A DNA stretch of 64,000 nt, taken from contig JAFQJB010000007.1 of NCBI GenBank assembly GCA_017397305.1, positions 1-64,000 on the forward strand, written 5' to 3'. Of the stretch, positions 26,322 to 33,585 are shown piece by piece. Every line of letters begins with the position of its first letter. Positions within the stretch are counted from its first letter, which is position 1. The position numbers were made by a program, and so were the translations under genes. Below the pieces are notes generated by a model. It saw only the letters and a list, made by a program, of their open reading frames with translations. It was not told the origin of the DNA and searched no databases. This DNA comes from Clostridia bacterium. Its GTDB lineage: Bacteria; Bacillota; Clostridia; Christensenellales; Borkfalkiaceae.

Positions 26322-26771
26322 ATGAAAAACTCAAATATTGTTGACGAAATCGATTTAAAAATAATAAAACTATTGCAAGACGACGCAAGAGCGTCTGTCA
26401 AGGCAATAGCTGAAAAATTATTCTTATCTGCTCCAACAGTTAAGTCTAGAATGGATACCCTAAAAGAAAAGGGCGTAATAAAAGGGTATTACGTTGAAAT
26501 CGACAATTCAATTTTTGTTAATTCGATAAAGTGCTACGTTGAAATTGAAGTCGACCCAAAACTAAAAGATGAGTTATATGACATTCTCATAAACTCTCCA
26601 CAAGTAATAGAGTGTGAACGGGTTACTGGTGAATTTTCATTAATTGCAAAGGTTATTTTTAAAAATACCATTGAGATGGATAAATTTATAAACAAAATTC
26701 AATTTTATGGAAAAACAAGAACACAAATTATATTCTCAACTATAATTAATCATAGGGGAGTGTCCTTATAA
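26322..26771 (+). CDS. Lrp/AsnC family transcriptional regulator
   Basis: A 149-residue feast/famine regulator: an N-terminal winged helix (EIDLKIIKLLQDDARASVKAIAEKLFLSAPTVKSRMDTLKEKGVIKGY) joined to a RAM/ACT-like ligand domain. Such proteins bind amino acids and regulate a neighbouring amino-acid gene. Divergence from aspartase suggests control of aspartate breakdown, with aspartate or asparagine as candidate ligand; this is inference. Ribosome site AGAGG. Confidence 0.9.
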   Translation: MKNSNIVDEIDLKIIKLLQDDARASVKAIAEKLFLSAPTVKSRMDTLKEKGVIKGYYVEIDNSIFVNSIKCYVEIEVDPKLKDELYDILINSPQVIECERVTGEFSLIAKVIFKNTIEMDKFINKIQFYGKTRTQIIFSTIINHRGVSL

Positions 26772-26798
26772 AAAAAAGCACTTTTTAAGTGCTTTTTT
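26771..26798. terminator. bidirectional terminator between lrp-type gene and recombinase gene
   Basis: AAAAAAGCACTT and AAGTGCTTTTTT pair around a short T loop, with A-runs and T-runs on both sides. It serves the convergent regulator and recombinase genes. Confidence 0.85.
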
Positions 26799-26803
26799 TA
26801 TTC

Positions 26804-27844
26804 TCATAATTCAAGATTTTGTCCTGCATTTTTTCTAATATCTTCTGTTATTGCAGCATAATGCTTTTTAGTAGTGTTTACATCTTTATGTCCTAAACAA
26901 TCGGCAACGACGTAAATATCGCCGGTTTGACGATATAAATTCGTACCGAAAGTACTTCTAAGTTTATGTGGCGTAATTTTTTTTAGGGGAGAAACGATTT
27001 TTGCGTATTTTTTAACTAATTCTTGCACTTGCCTAATTGATATTCTATTGTTTTGCAAAGATAAAAATAAGGGTTGTTCAGATATGTCGTCTTTGTCATT
27101 TTTTCTGGTTATAAGATAGTCGTTAAGTGCGCCTGCTACTTTTTGATTAAAATATAAAACAACACGATTACCACCTTTCCTCGTTGCAACAAAACTATTC
27201 GTTCTTAAATCAATATCACCACAATTTAGCCCAACTAGTTCGCTAATACGGATTCCTGTGCCTAAAAATAGGGTAATGATTGCGGTATCACGCAGTTTCG
27301 TGCTTTCATGAAAGTCTTTTTGACGTTTTGTAAGCCCAGCACCCGTTTCAACCGTATAGAGCATATTGCCAATTTCGTCGATTTTTTCGTTAGAATCAAG
27401 CCTAATAATCTCTTTTTCGTGAATTTTTGGCATTGAAACCTTCATAGGAGTGTTAGCAGGTAAGAGGTTTTTATTGAAAAAATACTTATAAAAGGCTCTA
27501 ACCGTAGATAATTTACGTGCTTTTCCCGTTTCAGTGCAACGTTCTTTTTTGCCATTTATCTCGTAGTGGCTTAAATAACTTAGATAATATTCAAAGTCGG
27601 AAACGTCAAGTTGAGCCAAATCCGATAGGGAAATGCGTTCAATTTCCTTATTTCTAAACACTTTTTTGTTCAAAAAACTGAAGAAAACACGCAAATCATA
27701 TGCGTAATTTAGACGAGTTAGGGGGGAAGTTCTAAGTTCAACACCCACAAAAAAGTCACTCACATAATACGGAAGAGTTTCCACAATTGCGTTGGTTCTT
27801 TCAATACAAGAAATTTCCCGCTGTTCAAAATAAGAGGTTTTCAT
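26804..27844 (-). CDS. XerS-like tyrosine recombinase
   Basis: A 346-residue tyrosine recombinase with all catalytic residues: Arg199 (GTGIRISE), Lys223 (TRKGG), His293 and Arg296 (HKLR), His319 (LGHK) and nucleophile Tyr329 (KKHY). It is longer than XerC/XerD (about 300). The N-terminus (LPYYVSDFFVG...TRLNYAYDLRVFFSFL) and FHESTKLRDTAIITLFLGTGIRISE recall streptococcal XerS (356 residues), the single-recombinase chromosome-dimer resolvase; that comparison is from memory. A dif-like palindrome sits in its promoter. No phage genes are nearby, arguing against a phage integrase. Confidence 0.88.
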   Translation of the reverse strand: MKTSYFEQREISCIERTNAIVETLPYYVSDFFVGVELRTSPLTRLNYAYDLRVFFSFLNKKVFRNKEIERISLSDLAQLDVSDFEYYLSYLSHYEINGKKERCTETGKARKLSTVRAFYKYFFNKNLLPANTPMKVSMPKIHEKEIIRLDSNEKIDEIGNMLYTVETGAGLTKRQKDFHESTKLRDTAIITLFLGTGIRISELVGLNCGDIDLRTNSFVATRKGGNRVVLYFNQKVAGALNDYLITRKNDKDDISEQPLFLSLQNNRISIRQVQELVKKYAKIVSPLKKITPHKLRSTFGTNLYRQTGDIYVVADCLGHKDVNTTKKHYAAITEDIRKNAGQNLEL

Positions 27845-27901
27845 AACGTATCCTATAAATTTTGCATTCTTTGATAAATTTTTGCGGTGGGCGAGATAAG
27901 T

Positions 27902-27918
27902 TTATCCACTTATCCACA
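27902..27918 (+). other. two overlapping DnaA-box-like 9-mers
   Basis: TTATCCACT (27902-27910) and TTATCCACA (27910-27918), the second an exact consensus DnaA box, in direct repeat sharing one base. They lie 8 bases from the dif-like palindrome, inside the recombinase leader. No cluster of further boxes or A+T-rich unwinding element is seen, so this is not an obvious origin. Confidence 0.5.
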
Positions 27919-27925
27919 CACACGT

Positions 27926-27959
27926 ATCTATGCGCAAAACACGACTTTTACGCATAGAT
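27926..27959. repeat. dif-like inverted repeat (14-6-14) next to the recombinase gene
   Basis: ATCTATGCGCAAAA (27926-27939), spacer CACGAC (27940-27945), TTTTACGCATAGAT (27946-27959). The arms match at 13 of 14 positions. Two inverted arms around a 6-base spacer is the form of a tyrosine-recombinase core site such as dif. It overlaps the recombinase gene's -10 and start region, so it could also act as an operator. No T-run follows on either strand, so it is not a terminator. Confidence 0.65.
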
Positions 27960-27986
27960 TATATCAAATTAGCATAGGTTTGTCAA
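27958..27986 (-). promoter_or_regulatory. consensus promoter of the recombinase gene
   Basis: On the minus strand TTGACA (plus 27981-27986) and TATAAT (plus 27958-27963) with 17-base spacing, a perfect consensus. The predicted start near 27951 lies inside the right arm of the dif-like repeat, giving a leader of about 107 bases. Confidence 0.82.
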
Positions 27987-28094
27987 GTGTTTTAATAAAA
28001 TTTATCAAATTTATTTTTGTCAGTGTTTTCTTAGGCTTTTTAACAATTATTTTATCTGACATTATTTTAATTTATCTAAATGTTTTGATATATC

Positions 28095-28123
28095 TTGACT
28101 AAATTAAAATTTGGTAGTATACT
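28095..28123 (+). promoter_or_regulatory. promoter of the PadR-type gene
   Basis: TTGACT (28095-28100) and TATACT (28118-28123) with 17-base spacing, 27 bases before the ATG. The stretch between this promoter and the recombinase promoter (about 27987-28094) is A+T-rich with nothing else that I can identify. Confidence 0.78.
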
Positions 28124-28150
28124 TTAATAAATAATAATTTTGGAGTTTTT

Positions 28151-29347
28151 ATGGAACAATCAATCAGCAGTGATTTAATCCGTGGTCATATTGACACCAT
28201 CATTTTACACACGCTATTATCCGGCGATAAATTTGCCCAACAAATCAGCGACTCTATTGATGAAAAAAGCGGAAACGCATATAAAATTAACCAAGCGACT
28301 CTATATAGTTCTCTAAAACGTTTAGAATCGTTAAAATTTGTTGTTTCTTACTGGAACGATTCGGAAAACGGCAGAAGAAAATATTTTAAGCTTACTGAAA
28401 GCGGAAAAACTTGTGTTGAAGACAATCTTTCCAATTGGTCCTATTCCCGTTCAATTATAGATAAACTTATGGATTGTGCACCGACGCCAATCTATCAAAC
28501 TAAAATAGTTGAAAAAATCGTGGAAGTTCCCGTTGAAGTTGAAAAAATTGTCACTATTGAAAAGCCGTCAACCACTATCGACACCCCCGTTCAAGAGGTT
28601 TCTACCGAAAAAACCACGGAAACTTCAAGCGAAACCACACAAGAAGTTAATTTTAGAAACCTTCTTAACGGGCTTATAAAAGCCAACGTAATAAACGTTG
28701 TTGAACCAGAACCTGTCAAGCAAGTTGAACAAGAAAACATCAAGGAAATCATTATCGAAAAGCCAAAATTCAATGAGACGATTGACACAACGGTTTACAG
28801 CGATTATAAAGGTGTTGACACGGGCAAAATCGACTTTGGTGACTTATCACTTAAGGCCGCAAAAGAAGGCTATAAATTAAGAATTTCGTCAAAAGAAACG
28901 CTCTCTGTTCCCGGTAATTTACTTATAAACAAGTTAAACCTTGCATCGTCGCTAATTACCCTATTATTATTTGCCCTTCAGTTCTTCTTTATTTTAAGAA
29001 AATTTGGCGATTTATTGCCCACCGCACCGATAATAATTATTTTATCGTTAGCAAGTGTATATCCTGTGTATACGGTAGTTAAATTCATAATCGCACCTAA
29101 TGAACGAAGCAAAAAAACAATCGGTCCAGACAAAATTTTAACCGCTTCTATCATAGTTTTCAATCTTTTGCTCGTGACGTTTGCGGTTAACCTTCTCACC
29201 GACGTTGATTTTTCAAACGCAAAAACCATTATATTTTCACTTGCAATACCAAGTATTTTATACGTAAACGCGTTGGTTTTCTACCTAGTAAAATTCTTGC
29301 TTGCAAAAACAAAAAAATATATAGCTAAAAAAGAAAAAACCGCATAA
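28151..29347 (+). CDS. PadR-type winged helix fused to a membrane domain
   Basis: A 398-residue protein. The N-terminal PadR fold (about 1-110) contains RGHIDTIILHTLLSGDKFAQQI, ATLYSSLKRLESLKFV and GRRKYFKLTESGK. Residues 115-250 form an acidic, Thr/Val/Glu-rich linker with repeated KIVEKIVEVPVEVEKIV-like segments. About four hydrophobic helices (275-390) end the protein. Most PadR proteins are soluble, so this looks like a membrane-tethered DNA-binding regulator. The target and signal are unknown. Ribosome site GGAG. A terminator overlaps the stop codon. Confidence 0.8.
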   Translation: MEQSISSDLIRGHIDTIILHTLLSGDKFAQQISDSIDEKSGNAYKINQATLYSSLKRLESLKFVVSYWNDSENGRRKYFKLTESGKTCVEDNLSNWSYSRSIIDKLMDCAPTPIYQTKIVEKIVEVPVEVEKIVTIEKPSTTIDTPVQEVSTEKTTETSSETTQEVNFRNLLNGLIKANVINVVEPEPVKQVEQENIKEIIIEKPKFNETIDTTVYSDYKGVDTGKIDFGDLSLKAAKEGYKLRISSKETLSVPGNLLINKLNLASSLITLLLFALQFFFILRKFGDLLPTAPIIIILSLASVYPVYTVVKFIIAPNERSKKTIGPDKILTASIIVFNLLLVTFAVNLLTDVDFSNAKTIIFSLAIPSILYVNALVFYLVKFLLAKTKKYIAKKEKTA

Positions 29348-29358
29348 GCGGTTTTTTT
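29334..29358. terminator. bidirectional terminator, PadR-type gene and rluB
   Basis: AAAAAACCGC (29334-29343) pairs with GCGGTTTTTT (29348-29357) around ATAA. It includes the stop codon of the plus-strand gene; the A-run can serve as T-run for the convergent rluB. Confidence 0.88.
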
Positions 29359-29371
29359 ATTTACAAAAAAA

Positions 29372-30076
29372 TTATAAATTCAATAAATAATCAATTTCAC
29401 GAACGGATAATTGCCTAATTTCACCACGATTTAGTCCTGAGAGCGTTAAATCGCCAATTTTTATACGTTTAAGGAAGTCAACGTTATTGTTAACCGCCTC
29501 AAACATCTTTCTTACTTGCCTATTTCTACCTTCAGTTATTGTAATATGTAGTTTTGAGCCGGTTTTATTGCTTTCTATCAAATGAACGTTGCATCTTTTA
29601 GTTTTTACCCCGTCAACCACTACGCCCGCACGCAAACGTACAACGTCCTCGTAGGTTACGGGTTTTTCAGTTTTAACAAGGTAGGTTTTGGGCACTTCGT
29701 TCTTTGGGTGCGTAAGTTTGTACGTTAAATCACCATCGTTTGTTAAAATCAACAAGCCTTCAGTGTCATAGTCCAATCTACCAACGGGAAACAAACGTTT
29801 TTGATTGTTTGGCAAAAGGTCCATAACCGTTTTACGTCCCTTATCGTCCTTAACCGTGCAAACGTAACCCTTTGGCTTATTCATCATGTAATAATCAAAC
29901 TTTTTAACCACGTTTACAGGTCTTCCGTTAACCGTAACACTATCAGAACCCACGTTAACGTCGTCACCGGGCGAACAAATTCTTCCGTTAATCTTTACCG
30001 CTCCGTCCATAATTAGTTGGTCGGCGCCTCTTCTAGAAGCAACACCGCTGGTTGCCAAAAACTTATTAATTCTCAT
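29372..30076 (-). CDS. rluB: 23S rRNA pseudouridine synthase, RluB type
   Basis: A 234-residue RsuA-family synthase with an N-terminal S4 RNA-binding domain (MRINKFLATSGVASRRGADQLI) and the catalytic block VGRLDYDTEGLLILTNDGDLTYKLTHP, whose Asp is the nucleophile. GRNRQVRKMFEAV is also present. Its position at the end of the scpA-scpB-ytfJ-dacF group is the usual clostridial and bacilli arrangement for RluB. It starts 12 bases after dacF. Confidence 0.92.
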   Translation of the reverse strand: MRINKFLATSGVASRRGADQLIMDGAVKINGRICSPGDDVNVGSDSVTVNGRPVNVVKKFDYYMMNKPKGYVCTVKDDKGRKTVMDLLPNNQKRLFPVGRLDYDTEGLLILTNDGDLTYKLTHPKNEVPKTYLVKTEKPVTYEDVVRLRAGVVVDGVKTKRCNVHLIESNKTGSKLHITITEGRNRQVRKMFEAVNNNVDFLKRIKIGDLTLSGLNRGEIRQLSVREIDYLLNL

Positions 30077-30088
30077 AATTTACTTCCG

Positions 30089-31174
30089 TTATTTATTTAC
30101 ATCTAATATAGTATAGATTTTTTCTTCAAAAAGCAAGTTATTTTGATAATAAATTTTAACTGAACCAATTTCACCGCCTTTTTTTATCGGTTTTTTAATT
30201 GTTTTTGGGTAATCACCAACGATTTTTATTTGTTTTCGTTCATCTTCGGTAAGTGGAATAACAACGTCACGATTCACACAAAGCCCGCATTTTTCCTTGC
30301 TATTTTCAACCTCAATAAAATCGTAAATATGGTCACTTTCGATAAGTTTATAAGGTTTATATTGATTAAACGCATTCTCAATAAGCGTTGTCGAGCGCTC
30401 AAACATTGGCGCACAATTAAGAACCACGCATATAACTTCCATGCCGTCACGCATGCAACTGCTAACTAAACACCTTCCAGCACGTTTAGTATATCCAGTT
30501 TTAATGCCTGTTGCTCCGTCTAATTGAGATAAAATCTTGTTTTTATTGACTAAATGTCGTTTATAATTCCTTGTTGAAAAGGAAATATCCACCGATTTCG
30601 TCCCAACAATCTCTCTAAAAATGGGATTTTTCATAGCATACGACGAAATAAGTGCTAAATCGTAAGCAGTTGTATAGTGATTATCGTCATGAAGTCCGTG
30701 TGGATTTACAAAATTACTATTATTAGCACCAATTTTTTTTGCCGTTTCGTTCATCAAAGTGCAAAACTTATCAATAGAACCGCTACAATACACCGCCAAA
30801 GTCTCGGCACAATCGTTACCAGAGCGTAGCATCAATCCGTAAAGCAACTCTTTTACTGTCAATTTTTCGCCTTCTTCAAGGTATATGCTAGAACCTTCAA
30901 CGCCGATTGTTTGCTTAGAAACAGTCACTATGTCAGACATATTACAATGCTCAATCACTACTATTGCACTAACGATTTTCGTTGTGCTAGCCATATACAT
31001 TTTTTTATGAGAATTGTTTTCAAATAAAACTCTATTCGTACCGACGTCCATAACAATTTCGGCTTGATTTGGGGTGGAAGCATAGGCAATTTTTGTAGAA
31101 TTTTTTTTATAAGCACTGATTGTTCCACAACTTACGATAAAAGCAAAAGTAAAAATTAGTATTTTTTTAATCAT
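30089..31174 (-). CDS. dacF: D-alanyl-D-alanine carboxypeptidase, DacF-like
   Basis: A 361-residue secreted S11 peptidase trimming peptidoglycan pentapeptides. I chose ATG 31174, because GGGGGAG lies immediately upstream and a signal peptide (IKKILIFTFAFIVSCG) follows. Active-site motifs are Ser63-x-x-Lys66 (STTK), SGN (LRSGNDCAE) and KTG (IKTGYTKRAG). The C-terminal beta domain ends without a clear amphipathic membrane anchor. It overlaps ytfJ by 8 bases. Context with ytfJ suggests a sporulation role like Bacillus DacF. Confidence 0.88.
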   Translation of the reverse strand: MIKKILIFTFAFIVSCGTISAYKKNSTKIAYASTPNQAEIVMDVGTNRVLFENNSHKKMYMASTTKIVSAIVVIEHCNMSDIVTVSKQTIGVEGSSIYLEEGEKLTVKELLYGLMLRSGNDCAETLAVYCSGSIDKFCTLMNETAKKIGANNSNFVNPHGLHDDNHYTTAYDLALISSYAMKNPIFREIVGTKSVDISFSTRNYKRHLVNKNKILSQLDGATGIKTGYTKRAGRCLVSSCMRDGMEVICVVLNCAPMFERSTTLIENAFNQYKPYKLIESDHIYDFIEVENSKEKCGLCVNRDVVIPLTEDERKQIKIVGDYPKTIKKPIKKGGEIGSVKIYYQNNLLFEEKIYTILDVNK

Positions 31175-31547
31175 TTTCTCCCCCACCGATAATACCATTA
31201 AACACTTCACCTGTTAGGTCTATAAGTTTCTCATAAGAATTTTCAGCAATTGATAATAGTTTATACTTATCCTTTTCTTTAACCAAAAAACACGTCGGTT
31301 TAATAGTGATAATCGCACCATTACCCGCCGAATATGGTAAATCGTTAGAATTTTTGAACATTTTCGTCTTGCCATATTCACCGCCACCAGTTAAAACCCC
31401 AACAGTTACTTTAGAGACGGGCACAACAAAGGTCTGGTCGGGCGTACAAATTGGCTCACCAATAATCCTATTTACGTCGACAAGTCCGTTTACGCTATCA
31501 AAAATCACTTCTAAAGTTTGTTTAATTCTATCCTTATTTATTTCCAT
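31167..31547 (-). CDS. ytfJ: YtfJ/GerW family sporulation protein
   Basis: A 126-residue GerW-family protein. The conserved run VDVNRIIGEPICTPDQTFVVPVSKVTVGVLTGGGEYG is unmistakable. In Bacillus YtfJ is made in the forespore and its loss affects germination; the biochemical role is unknown. It overlaps DUF2953 upstream by 14 bases and dacF downstream by 8, so it is translated in a coupled series. Confidence 0.93.
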   Translation of the reverse strand: MEINKDRIKQTLEVIFDSVNGLVDVNRIIGEPICTPDQTFVVPVSKVTVGVLTGGGEYGKTKMFKNSNDLPYSAGNGAIITIKPTCFLVKEKDKYKLLSIAENSYEKLIDLTGEVFNGIIGGGEND

Positions 31548-32112
31548 TAAAAATCTTCCTTAATAATATTTTTATAAGAGTTATAAAAATCATTAGCAAA
31601 TTCACAATAACCACGGCTTTTGCTGTTATATTAACCCCGTTTTCACCTTCGCTATAACTTATTTTGTTATCTATAAATTTTCGCCCCTTTTTTTGTAAGC
31701 TAAAAACGTTCAAACTTAAAAGCAAAGTGTTTGCGATAGAAACTGCACCAAAGGTTTTGGCGGTATTTTTGCATTCGCCGACGTTTACGTAAGATTTCAT
31801 ACTATAAATCTTATAATCTTTTAGAGGTTTTACGCTTCCTTTTATAGTGGTCAACTTTTTTAAGGGAATTAAAATCTTTTTGCCCTTAGACAAAAAAATC
31901 TTTACACCTTTTAGCGAAAATCTTATTTCACCACCTAAGAGGTTAAAACAAAAAACCGACAAATTAAAACTTAACTTTTTTTGCCCGCTCGAATATGACG
32001 AATATATAGTGTTATAAAAGGGAAATATAAGCACAAAAAAGCCGACGGCAACCGCTATTATCACACCTTTAATATAAGCAATCGAAAGTTTAATATACAA
32101 AAAAGGACGCAA
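31534..32112 (-). CDS. DUF2953-type membrane protein of the ytfJ cluster
   Basis: A 192-residue protein with hydrophobic N-terminal (about 12-34) and C-terminal (about 164-186) helices, and a basic middle with the NVSVFCFNLLG/IKIFLSKGKK style seen in DUF2953 proteins that sit next to ytfJ. The function is unknown; co-conservation points to sporulation. The only plausible start is TTG 32112-32110 with AAGGA before it. That codon lies inside the loop of a terminator hairpin (32099-32126), so translation may depend on read-through. The start is therefore uncertain. Confidence 0.72.
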   Translation of the reverse strand: MRPFLYIKLSIAYIKGVIIAVAVGFFVLIFPFYNTIYSSYSSGQKKLSFNLSVFCFNLLGGEIRFSLKGVKIFLSKGKKILIPLKKLTTIKGSVKPLKDYKIYSMKSYVNVGECKNTAKTFGAVSIANTLLLSLNVFSLQKKGRKFIDNKISYSEGENGVNITAKAVVIVNLLMIFITLIKILLRKIFNGNK

Positions 32113-32126
32113 TTTGCGTCCTTTTT
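32099..32126 (-). terminator. terminator of the scpAB segment overlapping the DUF2953 start
   Basis: Minus-strand AAAAAGGACGC pairs with GCGTCCTTTTTT around five bases and ends in a T-run. It follows the scpB stop by 16 bases and encloses the TTG start of the next gene. It is probably a partial terminator or attenuator inside the operon. Confidence 0.75.
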
Positions 32127-32141
32127 ATAGTTATGTATTTA

Positions 32142-32855
32142 TTAGATTTTTTCAACCTCTTCACCAACTAAAAAATCAGGTACTTCCTCGTCTTCGATAT
32201 TGGGAAGCTCAAAATCGTCGTCAGCTTGATTTTTGCCCACGTCAGCAGCAGCCGTTTGACCTTCAGCATCTTCTTCAACATAAACGTCTTTGGTATATAG
32301 ATAATCGTTTTCAACTGAATTGCCACGAATAAGTTGAATTTTGTTTATAAGTTCGTCATAGTCTGGCAATTCGTCGAGCGAAGATATCTGGAAGCGCTTC
32401 AAGAACTTGTCGGTTGTACCAAACAAAACGGGCTTACCAACCGCGTCCTTCCTTCCCACCGGCTCGATAACACCAAGCTCAAGAAGTTTTTGCACGGCAT
32501 ATTCGCTGTTACCGCGTATTTCTTCCAAATCAATTCTAGTAACGGGTTGCTTATACGCAATAATCGCAGCAACTTCAAGCATACTCTTCGATAGTTCGCG
32601 TTCCTTTATAGGATTGAGCACCGAAGAAACCTCGTCGGCAAACGCGGGATTAGAGCAAAATTGCAATTTTTTATTAAAGGATAGTAGTTGAATACCGCTA
32701 TCGCCGTTATATTTTTCTTTAAGTATTTTTACTGCAGTATTTATATCCTTTTCGGTAATCTCAAGTTTATCGGCAATATCGCTTATAGCAACTTGTGTGC
32801 CCGAAACAAACAAAATAGACTCAATTATATTCGTCAATTTCTCCAAGTTCTTCAT
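32142..32855 (-). CDS. scpB: segregation and condensation protein ScpB
   Basis: A 237-residue SMC-complex kleisin-binding protein with two winged helices (LTNIIESILFVSGTQVAISDIADKLEI and ELSKSMLEVAAIIAYKQPVTRIDLEEIRG), plus FGTTDKFLKRFQISSLDELP. The C-terminal 50 residues are a strongly acidic, low-complexity tail (EEDAEGQTAAADVGKNQADD and onward) beyond the usual core. It overlaps scpA by 35 bases. Confidence 0.95.
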   Translation of the reverse strand: MKNLEKLTNIIESILFVSGTQVAISDIADKLEITEKDINTAVKILKEKYNGDSGIQLLSFNKKLQFCSNPAFADEVSSVLNPIKERELSKSMLEVAAIIAYKQPVTRIDLEEIRGNSEYAVQKLLELGVIEPVGRKDAVGKPVLFGTTDKFLKRFQISSLDELPDYDELINKIQLIRGNSVENDYLYTKDVYVEEDAEGQTAAADVGKNQADDDFELPNIEDEEVPDFLVGEEVEKI

Positions 32856-33585
32856 TTCTATCTTCCCTTAAAGTTATAGTAATATCGTCAAACACACCAT
32901 TTTGAACAACGGTTATGTATTGAAGTTTAAGCAACTCTAACATTGCTTGAAAGGTGGTTATAAGTTCGTTTTTAGTGTAATAACTTGTAAACATCTCAAA
33001 AAAACTAGCCTCTTTTCTATCAAGTAACACACTTCTAATATGCTCAACCTTGTCTTTAACAGTAAATACTTCTTTGGGTATTTCTTTAAGCACGTTTTCT
33101 TGACGTTTCTTATCGTCAACACGCATTAAAAGTTTAGAGAAGGCCGCAATCAAGCCGTCAAGGTTAAAGTCGCTATAAACAACCTTAACGTCGCCAACCG
33201 ACTTATCGGGCTCCTTATAAAAACGCAAGACGTTTTCTTGTTCTTTAAGCTTTTCGCTAGCCTCTTTAAATAACTTATATTCTTCAAGCTGGCGAATGAG
33301 TTCTTGCTCGGGGTCCTCAAAATCAAACTCCTCTATTTTAGGAAGGATTGATTTAGACTTAATCTCAAGCAGTGTTGCCGCCATGTTCAAATATTCGCTC
33401 GCTTTATCGACGTCCAAAGTTTCAAGCCCGTCCATATACTGTAAAAACTGTTCGGTAACCTGCGACACGAAAACGTCCTTAATTTCAATCTTTGCTTCCT
33501 TGATTAGATGCAATAATAAATCTAAAGGCCCTTCAAAGTTATTCAGTTTTGTAGAATAGTCAACGATTGATTCAAATTCTGCCAT
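32821..33585 (-). CDS. scpA: segregation and condensation protein ScpA
   Basis: A 254-residue kleisin linking SMC heads. The N-terminal block NNFEGPLDLLLHLIKEAKIEIKDVFVSQVTEQFL is diagnostic, and a C-terminal winged helix (about 180-250) completes it. I use ATG 33585, which overlaps the stop of the M50 gene (TAATG); an in-frame ATG six codons upstream lies inside that gene and adds an unconserved MGANFL. Confidence 0.94.
   Translation of the reverse strand: MAEFESIVDYSTKLNNFEGPLDLLLHLIKEAKIEIKDVFVSQVTEQFLQYMDGLETLDVDKASEYLNMAATLLEIKSKSILPKIEEFDFEDPEQELIRQLEEYKLFKEASEKLKEQENVLRFYKEPDKSVGDVKVVYSDFNLDGLIAAFSKLLMRVDDKKRQENVLKEIPKEVFTVKDKVEHIRSVLLDRKEASFFEMFTSYYTKNELITTFQAMLELLKLQYITVVQNGVFDDITITLREDRNEELGEIDEYN

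Noticed and set aside
26804..27844. The tyrosine recombinase as a phage or genomic-island integrase
   Set aside because: No tRNA attachment site, phage or transfer genes lie nearby, and the protein resembles housekeeping Xer recombinases.
27926..27959. The recombinase-gene palindrome as an intrinsic terminator or riboswitch
   Set aside because: Neither strand has a T-run after it, it sits at a promoter rather than at a gene end, and no riboswitch core is recognisable.
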